Assembly (NCBI RefSeq): GCF_047948215.1
Contig: NC_134464.1
Coordinates: forward strand, 3,916,001 to 3,980,000
Length of the DNA stretch: 64,000 nt
From: Lycorma delicatula
Lineage: Eukaryota; Arthropoda; Insecta; Hemiptera; Fulgoridae
Reading direction: 5' to 3'
Part shown: positions 48,686 to 60,087 of the stretch, one piece after another
How the letters are laid out: each line of letters opens with the position of its first letter
Numbering within the stretch: the stretch's first letter is position 1
Translations under genes and position numbers: made by a program
Notes under the pieces: generated by a model
Seen by the model: the letters and a program-made list of their open reading frames with translations, nothing else
What the model was told of the DNA's origin: nothing
The model's database searches: none

Positions 48686-49616
48686 CTTCTTGCATCTAAA
48701 TTATTTTGTACGCGTCGTAATCGTATCGCTATGACGGGTAATACGAAAGCTGCCGACTATCCGTTAAATGCACGTCTTCGATTCGGTAAGTAATATATAT
48801 TAAAATGTATAACTATTCTATTTTCGAGGTGAATTTCTGATATTTTATTTTATCATATTTCTGAGTTTATTTTATTTTTTTAACCGAAGTAATCGGCAGG
48901 CGAGTCGTTTACGTGATATGTTAAGGGCGTTTAAAAAGAAAAAACCGTTCTTAAATGTACTCGTTAAACTAATGCACCTTAAGAGGGTATCAGGGACGAT
49001 ATCTTAGGGAATACTTCGTAAAAAAAAAACTATTTAAAAATATAAAGGCGAAGAAAATTGTCATTTGTATCGCTATTTTTTTTATTTCTAAAAAAAAACT
49101 CGCGTAAGAAAAGAAAAAAAAAGATGAAAGTAGAATTTAATTTTAAGTAGATTCATTAAATTGAGTTTGCACATCCCGTTCCCCCCCCCCCCCCAACGTG
49201 AAGTTAACTATAATCGACTTAATTTATCTATTTAACAGATCGTTTAGGGAGGAATCTAGTCGATTGTTAGTAGTAACCCGTAATTATAAAAATTCAAGGT
49301 ACATTTGTTGTATGCGTATATATTGTAAATCGAATGAAAAGGAGCAGGAACCTATCGCTGCGGCATTTTTAAGTCGGTGTATATAAAAATAAGTTACAAT
49401 TATCCCCTGCAGTTACAACTTCGTTTTTCCGTAACGGTAGTTAATAGTTAACGGTAATTAATACTCCACTTTGTCAGTAGTATTTGACTGGAAATACTTC
49501 CGGACGCTTTGGTGAAAACCGGATTTTCTTATTTACCCCGTGTTAATAAAAAATATATTTCCCGATCTTTAAATTTGATCGTTTTGTTTCCCGTTGTTTT
49601 TTATTCGTTTTCTTTT

Positions 49617-50233
49617 TACTTCATTGTACGAAGTAAAGGAAGTATTCCGATCGCGCAAAATTTTGATTTTCAGATTTCAACGGAACTATCCATTTTGACT
49701 ATTTCGGTGCGACGTCTTTACGTACATATGTGTCGCGCATAACGATTGATTTGCCGTAGGATGTTGAAATTTTGGATTTAGGACTGTCGGAACATCTAGT
49801 TGTGCACCTCCCTTTTTGTTTGCAATCGACTGAACCAAAGGTTTCAAAAAAGCCCAAAATCCCCAAAAATTTGGATTCTGGTCTTTTTTTAACCGAATAA
49901 TAAGCCCTCATCGAGAGCATTTCATCGATATTTATAAGCGGTACTTATTTTCGTCGGTTCTAGAGTTATAGCCAAATAGAATTTTAATTAGTGAAATATT
50001 TGGATCTTAGGGGAAGGCACATCGGTTCGACTCGGACTTTATCTCCTTTTTTTATTTTTATTTTTTTTTAATTTAAATATATTGATTTATTAATAATTAT
50101 TAACCGGTGATTGTAAAAACATTTTTACGGTGAATAATAATTCAATAACAAAAACAAAAAAAAATAATGAAAAAGTATCGGTTAGAAATAAATGTACTTT
50201 TCATGTGTTGTCCACATCAGATTTTTTATTTTG
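49617..50233 (+). repeat. Dispersed repeat family A, copy 4 (fullest, CpG intact)
   Basis: About 617 bp from tacttcattgtacgaagta to ccacatcagattttt, same orientation as copy 1. It keeps CpG at positions that read TpG or CpA in copy 1, for example ccgatcgcgc at 49647-49656 and cggttcgactcgg at 50020-50032. No coding capacity. A small inverted repeat, ttacttc / gaagtaa, marks its start. Confidence 0.85.
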
Positions 50234-50579
50234 GTATTTTTGATAAGTTTTGTGTTAACAAAGTAATTGACGAACATTTGGGAGAATTTTTGTCCTCTTT
50301 AGTTAAAATAAAACCTTTTATCAAAAAAGTCAAGTAAGTGTCTGTGCATATGCGCATGCGGGTGCACGTACAGTGTGAAGTACATTCACTGTACGTAAGT
50401 TCATATGCACACACTAAAGCGCCTCCTTTGTCGTTATTATTATTAGCGTGTTACATCTTTATTACATTTTTGAACCGAAAAGTACGAGTTTACTAAATAC
50501 AACGATCGAAAATAGTTAATTAATGTGTATTTAATAAAAACTCTTTTGTTCGCCTCGAATCTTTGTTCCTTCATTTTCA
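50234..50579. other. Spacer between family A copy 4 and the Harbinger relic
   Basis: No feature except an imperfect inverted repeat, cgtacagtg / cactgtacg, at 50367-50397. Confidence 0.5.
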
Positions 50580-51060
50580 TTTTCCTGTTCATTATATTCA
50601 CCGTTTTATTACCGCGTTATTTTCAAAGTCAAAATTGCCATTCGATCGTTTTTTTACATTATATAATACAGTACAACAAACTACAATTTTTGGTGCTTTC
50701 TTGATAGATACTCAAATGCGATTCGCCAGTACTGGAAAGCGTCGCTTGATTTGGCCAAAGCATCTTCCTACGATGAATCTTTCTTTGGCGTGTAGACGAA
50801 TAAAATGTTGCTGTTAACGCGTTGCCAGAAGGTTTGAACGGTGTTATTATCCGGGGTGAAATCCCGTACCCGGAGTCCCCCGATAAGCGCGTTGAGATGT
50901 TGTACTGCGAGTTAACGGATCTAACCGGGCTTCGCCGCCGTATCCCGGCATCATAGACACTTCCAGCCGCTCAGCGCTTGCACTGGTAAATGCTTCATCC
51001 CCGTTACAAATAGGTTGTATATTAAGGATCGGCGTACCCTTCAGGGTTAATATAATTCAT
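50580..51060 (-). pseudogene. PIF/Harbinger transposase relic
   Basis: Minus strand: NIQPICNGDEAFTSASAERL (about 51045-50985), then GDSGYGISPRIITPFKPSGN (about 50882-50823) and LHAKERFIVGRCFGQIKRRF, PVLANRI (about 50799-50720), with KKAPKIVVCCTVLYNV at about 50705-50658. The GDSGY block and the (I/V)ERxFGxxKRRFPVL block are the central and C-terminal signatures of DDE_Tnp_4 Harbinger nucleases, and the closing CCTVLYNV matches the CxVLHN ending. At least two frameshifts. The N-terminal half was not found upstream. Confidence 0.8.
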
Positions 51061-51984
51061 CCTCGTATCGCCGTGGTGTCTGTCTGTTACTGTCTGCGTA
51101 GTTAAACGTCTGTGCCTTAGCCTTATTTATTTCTCGCTTTTTCTGTGGGAATTGTATCCGATTATTCGCTTTAGCGATAATCCTGTCGTAAAAAAGTTAA
51201 TCGTTTTACTCTCAGTAGAACGATCGACACCAAAATCGAGTGTAATCCGACCGACTCGGAAAACGTGGGTCACCAACGAATCTTAAAAAAATTCGTTTTT
51301 TCCCTAGACGATAGAACATTTCCATTTTCAAATCTTAGTAGCTCCTTATTCGTGTTAATTTTTATGGCTTTTTTTGGGATGCAGTTTTTCCTCTGACGAA
51401 GCGTTATAAACATCGCCGTGGCTACGACTAACTTAAAATCGGTCTGCTCTTCGTCAGCGTTAAAAAAAAGGATAATTAAAATAAGATGAGCGTTCTAGAA
51501 CAATAGAAGGCTGTTCCTGTTGCGCTGAGGCTCCGTGCTGAGCTAAGAATGACATGAAGGGTGTGGCAGTGCGAGGTAGAAGGTTGAGAGAACAACCGGC
51601 AAGTTGCGACTTGAAAGATAGTGATTGCCGCACTATAATTATGACTACCCGTAGTTGTACGTTCAGTTTTTCCGGATACGATAACTACCTAGATGCAGTA
51701 TTTGTTTTATTCGCTTCAAAGCTATCGCTACACCTTAGATTCTACTGTGAAGTCGCTAAGTTTCATTGACTTGACCCGTTTAGTCGTTCTTAAAAATTAC
51801 AAGTATCTCGTTTTGAGTCGTCCGAAAAGAGAAGAGGGAAACTGCGTGCCCCGTTGCTTATTTTTTTGTATGACTTCATCGACCCAAACGTACGGTTGAA
51901 TGTCTGGATGCCAAGATGGTGAAATGTAGGCGATTTTTTAGCCCAAATAGTGATATTTTTATTGTGTACATATACTTTTATGAG

Positions 51985-52040
51985 ACGGGCTGTACGGTGA
52001 ATATCGTTACTATTAGAGAAAGCACATCTGAGGCTGTCGG
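51985..52040. repeat. Short dispersed segment shared with 48633-48685
   Basis: See the partner entry; same orientation, roughly 75 per cent similar by eye. Confidence 0.45.
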
Positions 52041-52057
52041 CGCTTGAGATGTGCTTT
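52019..52057. repeat. 11 bp hairpin with 17 nt loop
   Basis: aaagcacatct and agatgtgcttt pair perfectly. The stem is too short for a standard microRNA precursor. Confidence 0.8.
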
Positions 52058-53459
52058 TCAGTGCATCACAATCGTAAAAAAGATCGTGTAGAGTAACAAA
52101 TTAACGATCCTTCCTCTTTGTGTCGTGCGATAACGGGTTGTATACCCCTAATTCAATTAAGCAAGGGTGGGTGTTATTTATTTCACATTAATGAAGATTC
52201 TTTACACCTTTTTAGTTGTGGCTAAACCACTCGTAAAACGCTAATTGTTTTGCGGTGTTTTTCTTAATCGCATACGTTATTCTCTCTCCTTCTACCTGTT
52301 TTTTTTTTTGTCTGAAACCCTCTACTCGCCTAGCTTAATTTATTATTTTATATGCTAGTTTATGTCTCCTTTTTAGGTATTTCCTTTGGTTCCCCTTGCA
52401 GCTCCATTTTTTTTTCTCCATTAAATCTGTTTAATAAAGATTTGCGAGTAGAATCTAAGGTATCTGATATAAAGTTATTTTACCCCTAATATATATCGCT
52501 CAAATAGTAACCGTCTAATTTTACTTTCTTTTTCTCTTCTTTCTTCTTTTTTCTCTTTTCTTTCTGTCTTACTATTATGATTCGATTAAAGAGATAATTA
52601 AATAATTACGTTTTTTTCTTTCCTTAAGTTCCTGTCGTGTGAAACTGTAAATTGTATCGCTTCTAATGTTTATTATCTTTTTATGATTTTCTCTGCAGTC
52701 GAACCACTGTTGTGCGAATAGAAAGTTATTTTCTTTATTAATATTAAATTATCGTTTAATAATTTCACTGAATCGTTTCTCTTTCAGCACGCGCTTTATT
52801 AAAAACATTTTTGAGAAAGAAATCGTATTTGACTGACGGTAAAGTAAAGTAACGGTGGTTTGTGTTAAAATATTATCGTAATAAAGCTTTATTGATCGAG
52901 CGAATTTGTTTTAATTTTATTCCTGATTTTTATTAAATCCCGTCTTTCTTCGGTTAAAAGTAGTAGTAAAAGTTAAAAGAAATTAATCGGATAGTAGTTA
53001 AGTTCTTGTTTTCAGATCCTACATATGGTTCTGGGGACTTACGACTCGTGTAGCCTGCTTTGGAAAGGGTTCGTCAGGCAGACGTGAAAAATTTTCCGGT
53101 ACTTCCGAATTGATTTCTTGGGATAACTCGGGTCGCACTGTTCTAGTTAGAAAATACTGATGGCATCGATCGGCAGTTCGGACCTCTTCCTGGAGAATTC
53201 ATATCGTCTTAGCGAAGAAAATAAACGATGCCAAGAAAGAAAACCGCTTTTCGATTTTATTAAGGCTCGGTTTGAAAGTGTATATTCATTTACGCTTAAT
53301 CTTTCTAAAAATTGAAGGAAACAAAGCAGTTCCTAATTTACGACGACCTTTCATTATCCGATCGAAAAAAATATTTAACCTTTTACTTATATTTTTGTCA
53401 CTGTTGCGACAGAAATAAATGAAGAATTTTTCATCGTCAAAGACCGGTATATTTCGGTT

Positions 53460-53660
53460 ACTAGCTACTACTGTTTTGTCTTTTGTAAATTAGTTTCTTT
53501 TTCGTGTTTCTATAAAGGCTAAGTTCTTTAATTGCGGCTCCGGGTGGCGACGCCCTCTGGCTAGACGGGATGGAGAGCGAAGCGAGCTCTGCGATCCTAA
53601 GGCAGGCTTCGGGGTTTAAGCGGACCCCGGGTTCCAGGCTAGACATTCGGACCGACCGAA
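53460..53660 (-). repeat. Dispersed repeat family B, copy 2
   Basis: Matches 8330-8645 at both sides: the tail (cttttgtaaattagtttc, tttctataaaggct) and the GC-rich part (ggctccgggtggcgacgccc then tggctagacgggatgg against the gttccagggggtag block). Internally shorter than copy 1. A 61-codon minus frame overlaps it and is probably meaningless. Confidence 0.65.
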
Positions 53661-54641
53661 AAGTAAATTAAAAGCTATTCAATAAATACGTAATATCGGT
53701 TGTATTTAATGATAAACCGTGTTTTTTAAAAATCAACTTTTTCAAGAATATTAAATTATTTTTAACCAGTTATTTTTGCGTTATCGTTGACTTAGGATTT
53801 TTTCTTGTTATGAATCCCGTACGATTAGAAGAAAAAGGTTTAAATCCGGTCGGTTTTTTTTTGTATTTATAAATAAAATTGTACGAATTGTTTTATGAAA
53901 ACAATTAGACAAATACGCTTCGGTAATACTATTTTATCGTTGTAGTCATCATAGTTACTCGTTCGTTTAACAAGGTCAGAATTGTTAGCTATAAAAAAAT
54001 GTGATTTAATACGCGGCAAGGGTGGTGGTAGTCGTGAAGACAACAATACGTTTCTTACGTAATTAACTGTTTTATTGTCTAATTAGATTTTTTCGTTAAT
54101 TTTTTTAAATTAATTTAATAGTTTATGAATCGAAGTTATTTTGACTTATAGTAAAATAATTTATTACGTTGCATAAATAAAATATTAAGTGCGGTACTGT
54201 ATATGAATAATAAAATAGTCGATACAACAGTGTACGTGTGTATGAGTCATAGTCGGGTAAACCTACTCTTTTTTTTTTTTTTATTTGCTGGTGGTGGGAG
54301 ACATAGCTTCGTGAAATTTCGTGCCGCATTGTACGAAGGTTTACGAGTTCGTGTACCTTCGTCTGTGTTGCGTTGCGAGGTGACGACACCATCAGTCTGT
54401 TCGTGGAGTTGGTATTGACTTGTGGAGCTGTACAATGTTTTCTCGTAGAACCGTGTCTTATTTTTAATTTTTTTTTTTTGTTTGTTTTTAATTTGTTATA
54501 ATAAATAGTGTCGTTTATCGGTGTGTTATTATTTGTTTCTTTGTAATATTTATTTATTTATTTACTCGGGGTCGTGGATACGTTTTTAAGAATAGGTATT
54601 ATTTTTATTTAATTTTTTTAAAAATACTGTAATACATACAC

Positions 54642-54642
54642 A

Positions 54643-54676
<34 letters not shown>
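54642..54676. repeat. (CA)n microsatellite
   Basis: About 17 CA units, one interruption near the start. Confidence 0.9.
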
Positions 54677-54677
<1 letters not shown>

Positions 54678-55526
54678 CGTTTTAATCTTTATTTCTGTTT
54701 GTATTTTGTGGTTATGGATGCGTGTTAATTTTATTGTTTTAATTTTAATGTTTTTTTTACGTCTTGCCAGTGTTTCATTTCCACGTCTACATAAATCATG
54801 AATAATTATTTTACCATATGCGGTTTGTTTTCCGTTCTATTTTTTATATTATTGTATAATTTACGTTTACGGATTCGGTTTTCCATTTGTATATACGACT
54901 AATATGTATTTTATAATATTAAATTATCAATTTAAATCTATAACGTAACCCTATCGGGCTAGCGTGTTATTTTTCATAATAGTAAGCTTATAGAATTCAG
55001 TAGAAATTCTATATCTTTTTTCCGGTAGATATGAATTTTTGATAGCATCTTTATAATAACATTTATATTTTAAGTATTTTGCGGTTACATCTATTTGATT
55101 TTAATAAATAATTTGCGCTCGTATGAAAAGATGTAAAATTGGTATGTCGATTAGTAAGTCGATTTTATTTTCGTTCTTTGTTTGATATGTTTTTTATTTT
55201 AAATGCATTTTTTCTTTTGCTTAATAATTGTTTATTATTGTAGTTAAAACCGGTTAAGATCGTTTCGGAAGAAGTAGCGTTAGTGCAATTTAAATACCGC
55301 ATAAAAAACCGAAGCGCATTTCAACTGCAGTGCGGTTTACATTATTAAGCTAAGCTATCGGTTGTGTTTTTTAAACTTAATAATACAAAGAGGTTTAAAA
55401 GAAACAAGGAACTTGTTCGATGTTGTGTTAACGTGTAGTTAGGATCTTTTGTGGGCATTAAATTATGCGATTATATGTTATATTCGTTTTTAAGATTTAA
55501 CTCTTTATAATAGCCCATCGTTTTTT

Positions 55527-55530
<4 letters not shown>

Positions 55531-55560
<30 letters not shown>
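55531..55560. repeat. (TA)n microsatellite
   Basis: About 15 TA units followed by ten T. Confidence 0.9.
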
Positions 55561-55568
<8 letters not shown>

Positions 55569-56269
55569 TTTCTACTCTTGATAAAGATCGCAATTAATTC
55601 GTGCATTAACTTCAATATTTTATTTTATTGCTCTGGTTTTGTATAATCACTTTGCGGATTCAAAAAATGTAGTTCATCATTATCATCGCGCGACTAAAAC
55701 TTGGAAAAGGCTCTTTTTATGTCGAACGAGATAAATTGTGACCGGTCTGCACTTGTATTTTCTTCTGCGTATGAAAAAAAAACGTTTATCCCCCATAATA
55801 AGCTCATTGTTAGAGCAAACCAAGCATGCATGGCAAGTCCTTCGGACGGTTTGAACGGTCGTACTTGAATCGCCTACACGTATTTACGAGCTCGAGGTGA
55901 AATTAAGTACGGCTGATCTGCCGGCAATTGTAATTCTCAAATTGTTGTTTGGAAATTTTTTACAGTCGCCGATTCTGTAATTTAGTGTATAATGAAAATA
56001 ATTTTTTGAAATACAACTTTGAAGCTGTTAAAAGTGCCGTCACGAACCCTCTAGAATTAGCGATATTCAAATTTAATTACGTGATGACGTACATTTAAAT
56101 TTCATTCCACGACCGTCGCTCCAGATACGGTGGTTATATAAAATTTGTTCGTTTTGAAAATACGCTGTTTTATCTTGATCGGTTTGAATCCATCTTCCAA
56201 ATTAAATTCACGGTTCGTAATCGCATTGTAAAACGTTCCTGTATTACATTTAGTTCAGGACGAGACATG

Positions 56270-56640
56270 CGTATTACACGACACAGACGTATGTGTCGCA
56301 CGACACGCGTCGAGCCTGTAGTCGAATTCCTGCCGTACACGTTGTAACGTCGGATGATTTAATTTAATGCGATCGCCTCTGCGATGCGAACACGAAAAAA
56401 GTCGCAGGGTGCGAGGTCGGGGGAACGTGGAGGCCGCCGTCCTATTGAAAAGTTGGACCTTGATAGCCTGTTCTAGGTGTGTACTTCGTAATGTAAAATC
56501 TAAATTTCGCTCGAGCCATAACGCATACGATTTTGCTTTCCTTATGTTCGGAAACTACCGACTGATGCGCGTAGCGGATTGTACGCTCGTTGAAATCGTC
56601 GAATCCTTTAGCGCATCTAAGTTTTAACTCGACACTACTT
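56270..56640 (-). pseudogene. Mariner-like transposase relic, C-terminal tail
   Basis: Minus strand: GRRPPRSPDLAPCDFFRVRI (about 56435-56380), which contains the third catalytic Asp in PCDFF. Then, after a gap, VRQEFDYRLDACRATHTS (about 56335-56285), a close match to the usual mariner C-terminus. The intervening segment has lost its WGHLK block. The plus-strand frame 56367-56627 is a shadow. Sequence from 56460 to 56640 may be the preceding part but is not readable. Confidence 0.75.
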
Positions 56641-56649
56641 TTTCAAATA

Positions 56650-57375
56650 AGCAGATCCTTTCACCTCACCCTCTGAGTCGTTAAATTCCCATCAGGGGTA
56701 CAGATATAATAAGGAGAACAATAGAATTATCATTCCAGTTTGATTTACGAATTAAAATTTACTTTTTTAACGTGATGTTATTTTGGTCCGTTATCAATTT
56801 GTTATCGCTCGTACATATCATTCTGGCCGGCATTGTTAAATAACGTTCTAATCTATTATATTAACCTTCGGTACTGATTTTTGTTATAAATCTATTCAGA
56901 TTTAAATCGTTCTGATGTTGAATTCAACGAAAAGTGAAAAATGCAGAGTATTTAAATGAAAATTTGAACGTTTGGTGAAATGAAATGTTTTCAGAGTACT
57001 AAAAATCTGTTACTTTATGTATATATTAAATACCCCCATTACCGCATAAACGTTATTTATTCTGTAATCTTTATTTTTTATCGCCGTTAGTTTTTTATAG
57101 CGAATATTATTTTTTGCGTATACATTCTTTTTTATACTTATTTTTTAAATCTACACCAACTAACTATATTAAGTTCGTAAACGAAAGAAAAATTAATTTT
57201 GTTGCGTTCATTAATCATTATCGGGCGGTAACGTATGTAGAGAAAGGAGTATTTTTTGTCGGCTAGGTTTTCGACCGGTTTGCTACTATTAAATACTTGT
57301 GAACGATTTTTACTTTAAATATGTTACGCGTAGGTATATTTATGTTTTTTAATTTCTGGTCGCCGCAAGTCTTTC
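56650..57375. other. AT-rich intergenic DNA, no gene seen
   Basis: Nothing recognised. Confidence 0.5.
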
Positions 57376-57379
57376 TCCC

Positions 57380-57474
57380 CGGCCCACCGGGTTGATCTAG
57401 TGGTGAACGCGTCTTCGCAGATCAGCCGATTTCGAAGTCGAGAGTTCCAACCTTCAAATCCTAGTAAAGGCAGT
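57380..57474 (+). mobile_element. tRNA-derived SINE family 1, copy 3 (head only)
   Basis: ccgggttgatctagtggtga, cgcgtcttcg and cttcaaatcctagtaaaggc match copies 1 and 2 through the B box. The match stops just after the head, at about 57474, so the body and 3' end are missing. Confidence 0.8.
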
Positions 57475-57479
57475 CTTTC

Positions 57480-60087
57480 GTCCCATTAATACATCGATTT
57501 AACGATACGGTTAACCGTGCAAATTTGCGCTACCTATTGTAAACTTAACCGATAGGTTAATAACTATTCTACATGCCCTTATGCATTTTAAGGTAAAGAA
57601 ATTATGAACCGTAGTGTTTTAATAATAAAAATCGTTCGAGTTACTTAACATTGCGATAAGAAAAAGGGCATTCTGAAAAAGAAAATTAAATTTTACAAAA
57701 TCGTTAGATTCTACGTAATTAATCTCGCTTTCGGCACCCCGAGTAAGATTAACTAATAACTTGCAGAATAGTTTGTAACGCTTAAAAATTTCCTTTCAGA
57801 ACCGGCCGTATCGTTTGACCGCTCTGAACCGAACGCGTAATGTTTTGTAAAAAAAATTTGTTACGGCAACACGAAAAAAGCACCCTGATTTTTTTAAAAA
57901 ATATTTCAAGAAAAAAGTTTCGGATAAGTAGAATAAAATTTATTTACAAATGTTTAAAGCCGCGCTTTACATTTACCACTTCCGGTAGTCTGTGTGATAT
58001 TAAGGAGTTCCATCGAATTTTTAATCTAAAGATTTATTTTTCAAACGGAAATTTAAAAAGAAAAAACAGCTTTGTTTTATTAACTCTTAGGTAAAAAAGA
58101 CATTTTATGTCCGAATTTTGGGGAAAGATCTGGCGAGTGTAGTTCGGTAAGATAATATTATCAAATATTCGGATATAATATGCCGTAATATCAACCGAAA
58201 TACGGTGTAGAATTTCTTTTCGTTAAATGTTACGCTTTGATGCTGTCGTGTGTATTATAAAAGCATTTATTTTCAAAAATTTGTAAAACTTTTTTACCCG
58301 GTTTTAATTTCTTATTTATTAATCGTTACGGTGGATAATCTGATTTATTCGTTTAACCAAATAATATAAAGTCATACCCTACCGGGATAATTATTTTCAG
58401 TTAGCTTGCGATCATAATTAAAAATAGTTTATTATTGAATTCTAATCATAATATATTCATTTTTCTTATTCTTTATTTTCGTTTCGTCATTCGCCTTTGT
58501 GTTTTAAAAATACAGAAGGTCGGTAGTTAAAATGTATTTTGCTTTTTTTTAAATCCGATTATACCTCTTCATTGTAGTTTTGTTAGTTTCTTTTCTTTTT
58601 TTAAAATAAAATGCCAATTTCTTTTCGACTTTCTGAATTCTTTGGTATCGTTTCATTATCTATTAGAAGTATTTTATACTTCAAAATCACTTCTTTTCCC
58701 CTTTTATTTTACAAAAATTTCATTACGTACTTTCTGTTCGATTTTGAAAACGCTTTTATTTAGAGGGAAAGGTTATATTGTTACGATTTAGTTTGATGCG
58801 TGTGTGTATTATGTGTAGAAAGAGAGTAGTCTGTCGGACTTTAGTCGGCATTTATTTTGTCGCTCTCTTTTTCTTTGTTCATTTACTTTGTATCTTAACG
58901 GTCCGTTATATCATTCTCGCTACCTCTCTCTTTCACATTTCTTCATTTCGTGAGAAGAGGTAATGGTTTTAGCTTTTCTTTACTAAATAAGTACACGTTG
59001 CTTGGTAATTTATTCGTTCGATTTTAAGTTTTACGAATTTATTCTTAAATTTTTGTGTTCGTGTGTGTGCGCGCGCGCGGGTTTTTTCACGTCTGTGTCT
59101 GGTTTTCATGATATTTTGTTTATAGTACACCCATTCTGCTTTCATAGTTCATTTAACTACGTTTTTCTTATCTCCTTTTGTTAATTTATGTATGTTTTTT
59201 TAATTTTTAAATTAACTTTTTTTTAAAGAAATATTTAAAAAATTGAAATTAATATAAAGTTTGTATCTGTAAGTACTAAAACAATATTAATAATTGTTTA
59301 TATTTTTTAACTTTAAATTTAATTTCGCATGTACAGTTAATACAAATTATGAGTTAGGGTTTTATTTATTTGTCTTTAACCGGTTTGTATATTTATTGCA
59401 AGTTATTTTAGACCCCTCTACCTTGCATGGTGGTTGTATATACTTTAATAGTATGTTCTTTGTGTATAGAATATATTTTTAATTACGTGTGTGTGTGCGT
59501 GTGTATATATATATATATATTTGTGATATTTTTTAAAATAATTTGATTTATTTTTCTAGTACGATCTGTTTAGTTAACTTTCATTTGTTGGTAATCGTAC
59601 GGTCGGCATAACCTTTGATTGCACTGAATCTCGGTTAAATGTATTTAATTCTGAATAAAATTCTTGCGTTTTTTTAAAATTATTTGTATAATTTGTTCTC
59701 TGCGTTCATCAAAGGTAAATTTAATAAATTTGTTTTGAGGCGATGTAATCTAGAAATAAACAAAATGAATTGAATTGTACTAATTAGCCAATTTTTTTTT
59801 CGAGGAAGAGTTAGCTTTCGTTCCTTATCAAACATTTTCAGAGAACCTTATTTCATGCTGTTGTATGCGGGTTAGGCTTCGAAAAACGTTTGTTGTTCGT
59901 AATGTGTCGGAAGAGTATGCGTGATTTAAATGTGTTCGTATATTTTTTTTTAGCGCGCGCGCGTGTTTCTAGTTGCTCAAGTATATCTGTTTTTCCTTTC
60001 AATATGTATGTATATGATTTGTGTGTGTGTGTGTGTTTCGTATTGGTAAGTATAAGCTATTTTCCTTTCAATAGAGTATGACGATGA
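57480..60087. other. AT-rich DNA, T-rich and CpG-poor from about 58.4 kb
   Basis: No recognised gene. The plus strand is strongly T-rich, with several short hydrophobic open frames (58778-58963, 59002-59184, 59294-59482, 59890-60081) that look compositional. Alternating GT/GC runs occur at 59058-59080, 59488-59520 and 59952-59967, and (GT)n at 60020-60035. Confidence 0.45.

Larger units (their letters stand above)
47390..49616. other. Intergenic DNA, microsatellite and short repeat, no gene seen
   Basis: (TGTC)n at 47656-47705, (TA)n near 47920-47937 and a 14-base C run at 49181-49194. 48340-48690 is a GC-richer patch; its part 48633-48685 resembles 51985-52030. The minus frame 48343-48567 is unrecognised. 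Confidence 0.5.
51070..53455. other. Intergenic DNA, no gene seen
   Basis: 51480-52060 is GC-richer. 51554-51769 and 51693-51899 are short unrecognised plus frames. A hairpin lies at 52019-52057. 52250-52600 is T/C-rich. Confidence 0.45.
53670..56260. other. T-rich intergenic DNA, microsatellites, no gene seen
   Basis: (CA)n at 54642-54676 and (TA)n at 55531-55560 followed by a T run. 54240-54435 has overlapping short frames on both strands, none recognised. Confidence 0.5.

Noticed and set aside
52019..52057. MicroRNA precursor
   Set aside because: The 11 bp stem and 17 nt loop are below the usual length of a microRNA hairpin.
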